Under the pieces are notes generated by a model that saw only the letters and a list, made by a program, of their open reading frames with translations, searched no databases and was not told where the DNA came from. From Chloroflexota bacterium (lineage in GTDB: Bacteria; Chloroflexota; UBA11872; VXOZ01): a DNA stretch of 64,000 nucleotides. The position numbers and the translations under genes are program-made. The stretch spans positions 124,001-188,000 of the forward strand of contig CATQHC010000005.1 of assembly GCA_958295775.1 (NCBI GenBank), in the 5' to 3' direction. Positions 53,192 to 61,528 of this stretch are shown here, one piece after another; position 1 is the stretch's first letter; every line of letters starts with the position of its first letter.

Positions 53192-53653
53192 GTGCAAAAC
53201 GATAACCGGGAAGAATTGACAAGCAAGTTCATAGAAGCGGTGGACTACCTAAACCGTCAGATGCACACGTGCGGTCTGGACGACTGGGAAGGTCTCGAAA
53301 TGACCATTCCCCAGTTGAAGACCTTAGTCTTGTTGGAGCGTTCGGGCCCCTTACGCATGGGCAATATCGCTGCTTTTCTCGGTAGAGCGCTTTCCGCCAC
53401 CACCACGGTTGTGGATCGTTTGGTTGAGAAGGGACTGGTGGACCGGGCCTGGGATCCAAGTGACCGGAGAGTCGTGATCTGCAGGTTGACTGACCGGGGA
53501 TTGCAGGCGATGGATCGATTTTGGCGCATTCGCCGGGAACGACTGCAGATGATGGCGGACACTTTTGGCATGGAAGAGTTGGAGATTGTGGTGCAGGCAG
53601 TGGAAATGATGCGCGCGGCGGATAGGGAAATGCAGTCCATACCTACTTCCTAG
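53192..53653 (+). CDS. MarR-family transcriptional regulator
   Basis: A 153-residue winged-helix regulator. The DNA-binding region is typical: ITIPQLKTLVLLERSGPLRM, NIAAFLGRALSATTTVVDRL (recognition helix, about 58-77), EKGLVDRAWDPSDRRVVICR (wing with D-R-R, about 80-99) and LTDRGLQAMDRFW. MarR proteins are dimers that usually repress a neighbouring gene until a ligand binds. Start is GTG 53192 after AAGTAGGTGAAG. No obvious target gene adjoins, as 561 gene-poor bases follow; self-regulation or a distant target is possible. Confidence 0.92.
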   Translation: MQNDNREELTSKFIEAVDYLNRQMHTCGLDDWEGLEMTIPQLKTLVLLERSGPLRMGNIAAFLGRALSATTTVVDRLVEKGLVDRAWDPSDRRVVICRLTDRGLQAMDRFWRIRRERLQMMADTFGMEELEIVVQAVEMMRAADREMQSIPTS

Positions 53654-54214
53654 CAGTCCATATTTGCTTCCTGGCAGGCTCTCGGACAGGCGATGATTTG
53701 CCATCTCTTTCAGTTTCTTATGTAGAAAGTCTCCTTCTGCCCCATTCTGTCCTCCGGGAACGCCAGGCCTTAGCCGTACGTAAGCGCGACGGCCGTGCGC
53801 TTGGCCTCCTGGGGGTAATTCTCGCGTCCCAAGCGCGTGCAACGCTGGTGACGCTCCGGCCCACCCTCCAAGCTTGAGGCGTAGACGCAACACTCCAGCC
53901 CAAGCGGATCGTTCCCTTGGGTGTCGGCTTCAAGTATTCTACCCACATCACGGGGATGCGCTCGCCGCAAGAGGCACGCGCGAGTGTGGTCTCCGGCTAT
54001 CTCTAGACTAATGGCCGCCTACCTGACGCCAGCGCTTGGGCGGGGCTGGCAGGTGGACGACCGCTTCCCGCTCCAGGAATTGCGCGAAACAGCAGCGGCA
54101 ATTGTAGTCTAATTGCCGTCGCGGTAGTGTATAATGCTAGCAGAGCAGTAGTGCAGGCTTGCACGATGGTGTAAGCGTGTGCGGCTGCAACGGGGGAGAA
54201 GGGGTAAGGCACGC
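53654..54214. other. Gap of 561 bases without a supported gene
   Basis: Short open frames on both strands (about 53718-53970 minus, 53921-54112 plus) have no recognisable domain and no binding site. They could be remnants. GGGGTAAGG just before 54215 is the nadA ribosome binding site. Confidence 0.4.
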
Positions 54215-55387
54215 ATGGCAGCCACGGCAGACGCGCTCACGCCGCGCGAGTACCGGCGGATACATCGGCTTCTGCTGCGCAGTCGGCGCACCGCAGGCAG
54301 AGAGCACGAGCAGATTCCCAAGCACTATCTGCAGGCGCCTGCCGCAGAGTTGGACGAACGCATCGCCGCGGTGCGACAGAAGCTCGGCGAACGGGTGCTC
54401 ATCCTGGGGCACCACTATCAACGCGACGAGGTCATCAAGTACGCCGATCTGCGCGGCGATTCATATAAGCTTGCCACCTTTGCCGCGAACCGCCGCGATT
54501 CCGAATATATTATCTTCTGCGGCGTGCATTTCATGGCGGAGAGCGCCGATATTCTCACGGCATCCCACCAATCCGTCATCTTGCCTAACCCCACGGCCGG
54601 TTGTTCCATGGCCGATATGGCCGATATCGACGACATTGTGGAGTGCTGGGAGCAACTTACCGACGCGGTTGGCGAGTCGATCGTGCCGGTTACGTACATG
54701 AATTCCACGGCGACGCTCAAGGCGTTCTGCGGCGCGCACGGCGGCATCGTGTGCACCTCCTCCAATGCTGCCGCCGTCTACGAGTGGGCGATGGCGCGCG
54801 GCGAGAAGATTCTCTTCTTCCCGGACCAGCATCTCGGGCGCAACACGGGCCAAAAGTTCGGCATTCCTCTCGATGAAATGGTGGTCTGGGACCCGCAGGA
54901 ACCCGTGCTGGGCGGCAATTCAGAGGCCGACGTGCAAAACTCCAAAGTAATTCTTTGGAAGGGCTGGTGCTCGGTGCACACGCGCTTTACGGTCAAGCAG
55001 GTGGAGTTTGCCCGCCGGCAGCATCCGGACGTAAACGTCATCGTCCATCCTGAGTGCCCCATGGAAGTCGTGCAGGCCGCCGATTACAACGGCTCTACCG
55101 AGTTCATTCTCAAGACCATTACCGAAGCGCCTGCAGGTACCGCCTGGTCGGTCGGCACCGAAATCAACATGGTAAACCGCATGGCCGCCGAAAATCCCGA
55201 CAAGCAGATCTTCTGCCTCGATCCCATCGTCTGCCCCTGCTCCACCATGTACCGCATTCACCCGGCCTACGTGGCGTGGGTGATGGAAGACCTCCTGGAA
55301 GACAAAGTCACGAATCAGGTAAGCGTCGATCCCGACGTGGCCCACTGGGCGGTGGTTTCCCTCGAGCGCATGCTCACGGTGCATTAG
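54215..55387 (+). CDS. nadA: Quinolinate synthase A
   Basis: A 390-residue [4Fe-4S] enzyme that condenses iminoaspartate with dihydroxyacetone phosphate to quinolinate in NAD synthesis. Three domains with the conserved motifs LILGHHYQRDEVIKYADL (about 71), FCGVHFMAESADIL (Cys about 113), PNPTAGCSMADM (about 140), MNSTATLKAFCGAHGGIVCT, VIVHPECPMEVVQAAD (Cys about 288) and CLDPIVCPCSTMYRIHP (about 336). Three Cys fit the cluster. The start is ATG 54215; an earlier in-frame start lacks a binding site. NadB and NadC are not in the window, so the pathway is split. Confidence 0.96.
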   Translation: MAATADALTPREYRRIHRLLLRSRRTAGREHEQIPKHYLQAPAAELDERIAAVRQKLGERVLILGHHYQRDEVIKYADLRGDSYKLATFAANRRDSEYIIFCGVHFMAESADILTASHQSVILPNPTAGCSMADMADIDDIVECWEQLTDAVGESIVPVTYMNSTATLKAFCGAHGGIVCTSSNAAAVYEWAMARGEKILFFPDQHLGRNTGQKFGIPLDEMVVWDPQEPVLGGNSEADVQNSKVILWKGWCSVHTRFTVKQVEFARRQHPDVNVIVHPECPMEVVQAADYNGSTEFILKTITEAPAGTAWSVGTEINMVNRMAAENPDKQIFCLDPIVCPCSTMYRIHPAYVAWVMEDLLEDKVTNQVSVDPDVAHWAVVSLERMLTVH

Positions 55388-55488
55388 GGCATTAGGCAAC
55401 GCCTTGGTCGGATTGCGCCCGCGTCCGGCGCTCTTCTCCGAAGAAGCGAAGGTCTCCGGCGGAAGAAACCTACAAGGAGCAATGACTG

Positions 55489-55881
55489 TTGGCAATTTTT
55501 GACACCCACAAGGTGTATACTGCGCTCGCGGCCGGGGGCTTCACGGAGACGCAGGCGCAAACCCTGATTGAGACCCTGAGCGAATCCCGCGACGCCCTAG
55601 CCACCAAAGCAGACCTGGAGGCGTTGCGGGTGGCCACCAAAGCAGACCTGGAAGCGTTGCGAGTGGCCACCAAAGCAGACCTGGAAGCGTTGCGAGTGGC
55701 CACCAAAGCAGACCTGCGTGAATTGGAAATGCGTGTGGATGCACGCTTCGATTCGGTAGATGCGCGGTTCGTTGCATTGGAACAACGCATGACGATTCGC
55801 CTGGGCGCCATGCTGATTGCCGCAGTCGCCCTGATCGTGACAATTCAAGGATTCCTCTTCGCGCTTTTCCTGAGCGCCTAA
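55489..55881 (+). CDS. Coiled-coil protein with C-terminal membrane anchor (DUF1640-like)
   Basis: A 130-residue protein. Residues 1-35 (DTHKVYTALAAGGFTETQAQ) are like the start of DUF1640/CCDC90-type proteins. Residues 38-77 are an 11-residue repeat, ATKADLEALRV, three and a half times, forming a coiled coil; a second coiled stretch runs to about 103 and a single span (MLIAAVALIVTIQGFLFALF) ends the protein. It is probably membrane-anchored and oligomeric; function is unknown. The start is TTG 55489 with AAGGAG ten bases upstream; an ATG seven bases earlier is out of frame and stops at once. It follows nadA by about 100 bases. Confidence 0.75.
   Translation: MAIFDTHKVYTALAAGGFTETQAQTLIETLSESRDALATKADLEALRVATKADLEALRVATKADLEALRVATKADLRELEMRVDARFDSVDARFVALEQRMTIRLGAMLIAAVALIVTIQGFLFALFLSA
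55600..55716 (+). repeat. 33-bp tandem repeat inside the coiled-coil gene
   Basis: Three full units and a partial one start at 55600, 55633, 55666 and 55699 (GCCACCAAAGCAGACCTGGA...). Units 2 and 3 are identical and unit 1 differs at two positions, so the expansion is recent. The period is 11 codons, so copy number can change without a frameshift. Confidence 0.9.
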
Positions 55882-56009
55882 GCGCCGCCGCTCACCTCCA
55901 AACACTTAATCCAGCTAACCTTTGGCAGTCCCGCAGTTGTGCAGTATACTGACACGAGCGCGGGATGTTTTCGTGTTGCCTGCGCATACTTTCACCCCGG
56001 AGGATGCCC

Positions 56010-56792
56010 ATGCAACCGAATCGGATTCGCGAGAAACTCAACGCCGGTGAACCCACCTTGGCGACGCACGTGCACACGACGTGGCCCGGCATGATCGAGG
56101 TCATCGGCTTGACCGGGATTTACGATTACGTCGAGTTCGTCGCCGAATACGCGCCATTCAATATGCACGACTTGGAAAACTTCTGCCGGGCGGCGGAACT
56201 GCATAACCTCTCGACCATGATTAAGGTCGACCAAGCGCCCCGGAGCTTTCTGGCGCAGCGCGCTATCGGCGCCGGCTTCCAGAGCGTGCTCTTTGCCGAC
56301 AGCCGCACGGTGGCGGACGCCGAGGAATGCGTGCGCGCGGTGCGGGCGGATACGCCGGAGGCCCGCGGCATTCACGGCGTGGCCATGCGCCGGGCGTGGT
56401 ATATGTCGTACGGCGCCGGACCGGATTATCCCCAAGCGCTGGACGACATCGTGGTGGCGCTGATGATCGAAAGAGAGTCGGCGGTCGACCAGCTAGACGA
56501 GTTCCTGGAGGTAAAGGGCGTTGACATGGTGCAGTGGGGTCCCGCTGACTACGCCATGAACATCGGCCGGGCCGGCGAATTCCAGCACCCAGACGTGAAA
56601 GCCGCCGAAAAGAAGGTGTTCGAGACGTGTTTGGCGAAGGGCATACCGCCCCGCGCGGAAATAAACTCTGTCGACCAGGCCCAGCGCTTCCTCGACATGG
56701 GCGTAACCCACTTCTGCATAGGCACCGACATCAACATCATCCATGATTGGCTCCGCGACCAGGGCGATACGCTGCGCAACCTGCTTAGCTAG
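56010..56792 (+). CDS. HpcH/HpaI-family aldolase (2-dehydro-3-deoxyacid aldolase type)
   Basis: A 260-residue class II aldolase of the HpcH/HpaI family, cleaving 2-keto-3-deoxy acids to pyruvate and an aldehyde with a divalent metal. Seen: VEVIGLTGIYDYVEFVAEY-type barrel start (Asp/Glu), TMIKVDQAPRSFLAQRAIGA (Arg/Gln near 72), GFQSVLFADSRTVADAEECV (about 90), VDQLDEFLEVKGVDMVQWGP and AEINSVDQAQRFLDMGVTHF. ATG 56010 lies eight bases after GGAGGA; two ATGs slightly upstream are possible. Such an aldolase would act after UxuA-like dehydration in sugar-acid breakdown. Confidence 0.85.
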   Translation: MQPNRIREKLNAGEPTLATHVHTTWPGMIEVIGLTGIYDYVEFVAEYAPFNMHDLENFCRAAELHNLSTMIKVDQAPRSFLAQRAIGAGFQSVLFADSRTVADAEECVRAVRADTPEARGIHGVAMRRAWYMSYGAGPDYPQALDDIVVALMIERESAVDQLDEFLEVKGVDMVQWGPADYAMNIGRAGEFQHPDVKAAEKKVFETCLAKGIPPRAEINSVDQAQRFLDMGVTHFCIGTDINIIHDWLRDQGDTLRNLLS

Positions 56793-57267
56793 GTTTGCGT
56801 ATCTAATACGTCTGGCGGCAGGTGCGGAGGCCGCGTCGAGTTGCAAGCCGGGGTTACAGCATGGTGGACTGGCGAACTATTGCGGAACTGGTAGGGGCAC
56901 GACATGTCGTGCCCCTACGCTTTCGTGGCATTAGCGCACTCTGGAGTGCCAAAAGGCGCGTTGCCGCCATGCGCACCCTTCTTAGAACTGCGAACCCAGC
57001 CAAACCGGCACCTTCTCGACGACAGCCCGCATGTCGCCTAGCGGTGGCGCCATTGGTTTCGTAGTATTCGGACGAATTGCGTGAGAATGCTATTGCCAAC
57101 ACATTTAAAGTAGGATAGGATTATTGGCAAGAGTAGTATTTCATTGAAAAGGGGGTATTCACAAGCTCAGGTAGCAACGCGGTGTTGTCTATACTGAATG
57201 TGGTCTACGTGCAGACTCTTCGTTGAAGTGGTGTCGTGAAATACGGCACTGCAAAGGAGTGAGAAGC
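56793..57267. other. Gap of 475 bases with a family A palindrome and a -10
   Basis: Apart from the palindrome at 56891, TATACT at 57190-57195 could be a -10 for the binding-protein gene; no good -35 is placed 16-18 bases before it. No gene is supported. Confidence 0.45.
56891..56918. repeat. Family A 28-bp perfect palindrome (centre ACATGT)
   Basis: Same 28 bases as at 24046, 48549 and 58657; it begins 99 bases after the aldolase stop. Confidence 0.85.
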
Positions 57268-58641
57268 ATGAGTTTCCAGACGAGCAGACGCGCATTTCTT
57301 GCCGGAACGGCAACGACTATCGGGGGAGTTGTCCTGGCAGCGTGCGGCCAGGTAGCAACGACGACCGAGACGATGGAAGAAAAACCGGCTGAACAGGAAG
57401 AAGAGGCAAAGGCCGTCGAGGAGCCGGTAGCCGAGCAAGTGACCATTCAGTTCATGTGGCCGCCCTATTCTCCGGCCAAGGAGCGCTGGTACGAGCGCTT
57501 GGTGAACGCCTACGAAGAGAAGAACCCCAACGTAACCATATCCACGATTCTCGATACGGCGCTCAATGACCGCATCGGCACGAACGCCGCCGCCGGCGGC
57601 GGCTTGCTCGACGTGACCTGGCACGGCTGGGGTTGGGCTCGTTGGGGCGAAGAAGGAGTCTTCCTGCCGCTGGAGCCGTACGTCAAGGCGTCGGGCCTCA
57701 ACCTTGACGACTACTATAAGGCCGCCATCGACGGTGTCACCTGGAACGGCACGCTGCATGCGCTGCCGCTGGGCATTCTAACACCGGTGATGGCGCTAAA
57801 CCTCGATGCGTTCGCGACGGCGGGCATCGAAGTGCCGGCCGATGACTGGACCTTCGGGGACATGATTGATATCGGCGCCAAGCTCACCGATGCCGCCAAC
57901 GGCAAGTGGGGCGTGTCGACGCGGTTCTGGTATTGGTCGACCTGGTACGTCTCCTATGGCCGCGATCAGGGTTCCGTGAACAATGAGTGGCAGACCATGA
58001 GCTGGGACGCGGCGGTGCGCACCGAGCTGATTAGGACGCGGGGAGACCTGTTCCACAAGCACCAGGTCGAAGCCTACGGCGACGATGCCGCGGAAGAGAC
58101 GATCTTCGATCACTTCAAGAACCAGAAGGTTGCCATCTACTCGGGCTACAACTGGCTGGTGCCCAGCTTCCGGACCGACGCGCAGTTCAATTGGACGTTG
58201 CATCCCATCCCACTCATCGATTTCGAGGGCGAACCGACGCGTAACGGCGCGCTCTACACTGAGGAAATCGCCCTCGTGGAAGGCAGCAAGGTGCTCGACC
58301 ACGGGTGGGACTTCACCTCGTGGATCTGCGGGCCGGAACAACTGGATACGGCCGCCCGCAACGGCGATACCGCGCCGACGATCAAGGCGATTGCCGAGAG
58401 CGACGCATTCATCAATCTGGACCTGCCGCCCGGAGAGAGAATCGTCGAGTATCTGCGCGCGATGGAAACCGCCATTCCATTCTTGCTCCATCCTATTGGC
58501 GGCGATCTCGCCGGACCTCTGTGGAAGAACGCCGGCCTGGCGACGCAAGCGAATCCGGAGCTTACGCCGGAGGAGGCTACCCGCACGGCCCAAGGCGAAG
58601 CCCAAGCCATCTTGGACGAGTACAACGCCAGCAGGCAGTAA
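57268..58641 (+). CDS. ABC transporter sugar-binding lipoprotein (SBP 4)
   Basis: A 457-residue family 1 solute-binding protein. SFQTSRRAFLAGTATTIGG is a twin-arginine signal, and VVLAACGQ the lipobox (Cys about 28). A Glu-rich linker leads to VTIQFMWPPYSPAKERW, LVNAYEEKNPNVTISTI and LHALPLGILTPVMALNLDAF, the typical binding fold; the C-terminal half is rich in Trp (VSTRFWYWSTWYVSYG), as for carbohydrate ligands. AAGGAG precedes ATG 57268. It is not a close copy of the three others, so it probably has a different ligand. No importer genes adjoin. Confidence 0.88.
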   Translation: MSFQTSRRAFLAGTATTIGGVVLAACGQVATTTETMEEKPAEQEEEAKAVEEPVAEQVTIQFMWPPYSPAKERWYERLVNAYEEKNPNVTISTILDTALNDRIGTNAAAGGGLLDVTWHGWGWARWGEEGVFLPLEPYVKASGLNLDDYYKAAIDGVTWNGTLHALPLGILTPVMALNLDAFATAGIEVPADDWTFGDMIDIGAKLTDAANGKWGVSTRFWYWSTWYVSYGRDQGSVNNEWQTMSWDAAVRTELIRTRGDLFHKHQVEAYGDDAAEETIFDHFKNQKVAIYSGYNWLVPSFRTDAQFNWTLHPIPLIDFEGEPTRNGALYTEEIALVEGSKVLDHGWDFTSWICGPEQLDTAARNGDTAPTIKAIAESDAFINLDLPPGERIVEYLRAMETAIPFLLHPIGGDLAGPLWKNAGLATQANPELTPEEATRTAQGEAQAILDEYNASRQ

Positions 58642-58656
58642 GTTAGCAATTGACGG

Positions 58657-58684
58657 GTAGGGGCACGACATGTCGTGCCCCTAC
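58657..58684. repeat. Family A 28-bp perfect palindrome (centre ACATGT)
   Basis: Same 28 bases as at 24046; it begins 16 bases after the binding-protein stop codon, a position where a hairpin would lie at the mRNA 3' end. Confidence 0.85.
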
Positions 58685-58770
58685 GTGCATTTGGCGGTAG
58701 TAAGGCGCCTGGCACTACAACTTGGCACCACAATTGGAGGGGTCTGTAGGACAGCGAGGCCCCAATCTTG

Positions 58771-58806
58771 TCCCCTCTCCCTCGGGGAGAGGGTTAGGGT
58801 GAGGGC
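58771..58806. repeat. Family D intergenic repeat
   Basis: CCCCTCTCCCTCGGGGAGAGGG followed by TTAGGGTGAGGG; matches the copy at 4790 except in the loop. Confidence 0.75.
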
Positions 58807-58843
58807 AAAACACAGGGCTACATCCACCTGAAAGACTCTTAGC

Positions 58844-59905
58844 ATGGACACACTCGGTGTATCTCCCGAAGATGCGGAAGCCATTCGCCTGGAGCAAGTA
58901 GCGGAAATAGACCGCTACTACTCTGGGCTGGTCTACGCGGCCGCGGCAAATCGCCAGTGCGCATGGCAGCGCGATATGCGTTCGCCCGAGGCTTATCAAC
59001 GCTCCGTGGCGGCGAACCGCCAACGATTCTGGCAGCTCATGGGCGGCGTGCCGCGCGATACCGTGCCGCTGGAGCCCCGAGCAGATGACCTGCCGGAGCG
59101 CTCGGGCGTTACGGCGCGGCGCGTCTGGATTCCGGTTGATGCAGGCGTCCACGCCTATGGCGTCATGCTCGTGCCGGCAGAACCCGCCGGCCCGAAACCG
59201 GCCGTGATCGCCCAGCACGGCTTCTCCGGTTCACCGGAAGCCACCTGCGGCTACTACGAGTTGGATGAGACTGCCTACCTGCGTGATTTCGGCCTGCGGT
59301 TGGCCGAAAAAGGCTACGTGGTCTTTGCCCCGCTCGTGATGAACAACACGCCTGACCGTTCGCGCACCAACCGCAAGGCCACGCTCATCGCCCAGCAACT
59401 CATGGGTCTGGAAGTGGGCAAGATGATGCGCGTAGTGGACTACCTCCAGACCTTGCCGGAGGTAGACAATGACCGCATCGGCTACATGGGCATCTCGCAG
59501 GGCGGCATGATGGCGCTCTGGGCCGCCGCCGCCGACGAGCGCATCGCCGCCTGCGTCTGCTCGGGCTACTTCACCAACCGCACACCCAAGATGATCGATC
59601 TTTCGCCCCACTACACGTCCTTCATCCAAACCGGCGATGACGACAAATTCTTCTGGGGTCAGTTGAATGAATTCTCCGATTGGGACATTGCCTCGCTCAT
59701 CTGCCCCCGGCCCTTCTTCGTGGAGGCGGGCACGGAAGACCGCGTCTTCTGGATAGAACACGTGAAAGAGGAATTCTCACAACTCCAGTCAATCTATGCG
59801 GAGCTTGGCATCGCTGAGCGTGCAGAACTCGGCATATTCGCAGGGCCGCACGTGATTCACGGCGTGGAGTCGTTTGCCTTCTTGGACCGGTGGCTGCAAA
59901 GATAA
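58844..59905 (+). CDS. Alpha/beta hydrolase (dienelactone-hydrolase / acetyl-esterase type)
   Basis: A 353-residue cytoplasmic hydrolase. The core is recognisable: PAVIAQHGFSGSPEATCGYY (oxyanion region, about 122), KGYVVFAPLVMNN, the nucleophile elbow RIGYMGISQGGMMALWAAAA (Ser about 218), FFVEAGTEDRVF (Asp about 290) and IFAGPHVIHGVESF (His about 339). The first 110 residues form a lid or N-terminal domain. It is related in fold to the hydrolase at 10918 but not closely. The ATG at 58844 lacks a good binding site. It follows the fourth sugar-binding protein, so removal of an acyl group from an imported sugar is plausible. Confidence 0.83.
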   Translation: MDTLGVSPEDAEAIRLEQVAEIDRYYSGLVYAAAANRQCAWQRDMRSPEAYQRSVAANRQRFWQLMGGVPRDTVPLEPRADDLPERSGVTARRVWIPVDAGVHAYGVMLVPAEPAGPKPAVIAQHGFSGSPEATCGYYELDETAYLRDFGLRLAEKGYVVFAPLVMNNTPDRSRTNRKATLIAQQLMGLEVGKMMRVVDYLQTLPEVDNDRIGYMGISQGGMMALWAAAADERIAACVCSGYFTNRTPKMIDLSPHYTSFIQTGDDDKFFWGQLNEFSDWDIASLICPRPFFVEAGTEDRVFWIEHVKEEFSQLQSIYAELGIAERAELGIFAGPHVIHGVESFAFLDRWLQR

Positions 59906-59989
59906 CGCGAACCGACCGCATGTCGTAGACGCTTGAGAGGCCGTTTTCACGGACATAATTGGCCGATTCTATCCGTAGGGCAGTGCTTT

Positions 59990-60085
59990 CCGTTCGTCCT
60001 GAGCATGTCGAAGGGCGAAATGAAAAGAGTAGGCGAGACGCGCCGCACACTTTCGTTCATGCTTCGACAAGCTCAGCACGAACGG
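59990..60085. repeat. Family F inverted pair (CGTTCGTCCTGAGC... / ...GCTCAGCACGAACGG)
   Basis: CCGTTCGTCCTGAGCATGTCGAAGG at 59990 and GCTTCGACAAGCTCAGCACGAACGG at 60061 are near reverse complements, 45 bases apart. They could pair as a long stem. No gene is seen in 59906-60200. Confidence 0.7.
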
Positions 60086-60200
60086 ATGAGAGTCACTTAA
60101 CAAGGCTACTTCTGGGAGTTAGGACGCAACTGCACCTTCAGGTGTCCTTTAAAATTGGTATCCGCACTTGATTGGTGCAACTGCTACGAAGGAGTGAGCA

Positions 60201-61031
60201 ATGGTTGCCCCTGTGCCGCCACAGCATAAGGTCCTTAGCAACGACCAGGTCGCTTTCTATCACCGGCATGGCTATCTAGTCCTCGAAAACGTCCTGTCGG
60301 CGGCTGAGCTCCAGGAATTGCGCGCAGCAACGGAGAGCTTGCAGGAGGAGCGCATCCGCCGGGGTGGAAGTGACAGTATCGTAGCTATCATGGACTTTGC
60401 GCTGCTCGACGATGCCTTCATGCGCGCCGCCCACCATCCGACGATGCTGGCTGCAGTCACCCAACTCATCGGCGCAAACCTGCGCCTGCAACACTGCAAG
60501 CTGAACTGGAAACCGCCCACCAAAGGCACCGGCGAGGTGGACTGGCACCAGGACTTTCCCTTTCTGCCTCACACGAATTACGATCTGCTCGCCTGCATGG
60601 TTCTGCTGGACGACTCCGTACCGGAAAACGGCTGCATGCGGATGATACCCGGCAGCCATCTGCGCGGTCCGGTGGACCATTTCGCTGCCGACGGGACGTT
60701 CGCGAGACACTGCACCGATCCGGCAGATTATGCAGATGACGTGGCGCGCGGCAACGTGGTTGACCTCGTCGCGCCGGCCGGTTCGATAACGATCCATCAC
60801 TGCTGCATCGTGCACGCTTCCTACCCCAACATTAGCGACACGCCGCGGCGGGGGCTGATTTACCAAATTGCCGCGGGTGACAGCATCCAACTTGGCGGAC
60901 ACCTCTACAAGGTCTGGCCGCTTTGGCTCCAAGGCGAGGACCCGCTGCAAGCCCGCATGAACGACGGCACGGTCTTTCGCCTCAGCAGACCGCTCACCAA
61001 CGTCGGCGGCCTGGAACCGAGCGAAGACTAG
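60201..61031 (+). CDS. Phytanoyl-CoA dioxygenase family protein (PhyH)
   Basis: A 276-residue Fe(II)/2-oxoglutarate-dependent oxygenase. The metal-binding facial triad is placed: HxD in VDWHQDFPFLPH (about 114-116) and His in CCIVHASYPN (about 204), with Arg in TPRRGLIYQI (about 215) for the oxoglutarate. Related proteins hydroxylate lipids or small metabolites; many bacterial ones have unknown substrates. GGAGTGAGCA precedes the ATG. It is followed by a repeat-rich stretch and IS30 copy 2. Confidence 0.9.
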   Translation: MVAPVPPQHKVLSNDQVAFYHRHGYLVLENVLSAAELQELRAATESLQEERIRRGGSDSIVAIMDFALLDDAFMRAAHHPTMLAAVTQLIGANLRLQHCKLNWKPPTKGTGEVDWHQDFPFLPHTNYDLLACMVLLDDSVPENGCMRMIPGSHLRGPVDHFAADGTFARHCTDPADYADDVARGNVVDLVAPAGSITIHHCCIVHASYPNISDTPRRGLIYQIAAGDSIQLGGHLYKVWPLWLQGEDPLQARMNDGTVFRLSRPLTNVGGLEPSED

Positions 61032-61046
61032 GCCGAGCTATGGATC

Positions 61047-61075
61047 TTCGTCATTCCGAGCGGAGCGAGGAATCT
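61047..61075. repeat. Family G repeat (TTCGTCATTCCGAGCGGAGCGAGGAATCT)
   Basis: A short imperfect hairpin (ATTCC...GGAAT) starting 16 bases after the PhyH stop codon. Only one copy is seen in this window. Confidence 0.5.
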
Positions 61076-61182
61076 AGTGCGTAGGTTCTGCTTGTTCGCC
61101 AGATTGCTCAGCCAGAAGAGAGATAGGATGCAGCGCAAGTGCTTAACCCCCGCTTGGGTTGGGCTGCGATAAGTCAAGAGAA

Positions 61183-61212
61183 GATGGATTCCCGCGCACG
61201 CGGGAATGACGG
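61183..61212. repeat. Family C palindrome, complete copy
   Basis: GATGGATTCCCGCG-CA-CGCGGGAATGACGG, the best preserved member. It shows what the IS30 target looked like before insertion. Confidence 0.85.
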
Positions 61213-61254
61213 ACTATTGTGCCTCTAGCAAGGGAATGACAGGACATCTAGGCA

Positions 61255-61280
61255 GTAGCGCGGGGGCTTGTCCCCCGCTC
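61255..61280. repeat. Family B intergenic palindrome
   Basis: GTAGCGCGGGGGCTTGTCCCCCGCTC, complete. Confidence 0.8.
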
Positions 61281-61442
61281 CTGTTACGGTGGGCGCGAGG
61301 TACTGTGCGGCTCGATTCCCTGCCGGTACTAGGTTCTGGCAAGCTGTGCTGGGAAGAGGAAAGAGTCTCTGTGCTCTCCGGGCCACTCTCTTTTGGAGTA
61401 TGTTAATACTCGTGTGCGCTGGAATGACGGAGTTTCTTGTCA

Positions 61443-61468
61443 GTAGCGCGGGGGCCTGTCTCCTGCCT
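61443..61468. repeat. Family B palindrome, diverged
   Basis: GTAGCGCGGGGGCCTGTCTCCTGCC; several right-arm changes. No gene is seen in 61032-61528. Confidence 0.6.
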
Positions 61469-61528
61469 GGGACACAAGGCGTAGACCCCATGCTTGATAG
61501 GGGTGCGCCAGTGCTGACAGATGGATTC

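Noticed and set aside
53718-54112. Small genes between the MarR gene and nadA
   Set aside because: Frames on both strands overlap, are Arg-rich and show no domain. They may be remnants, but I cannot name them.
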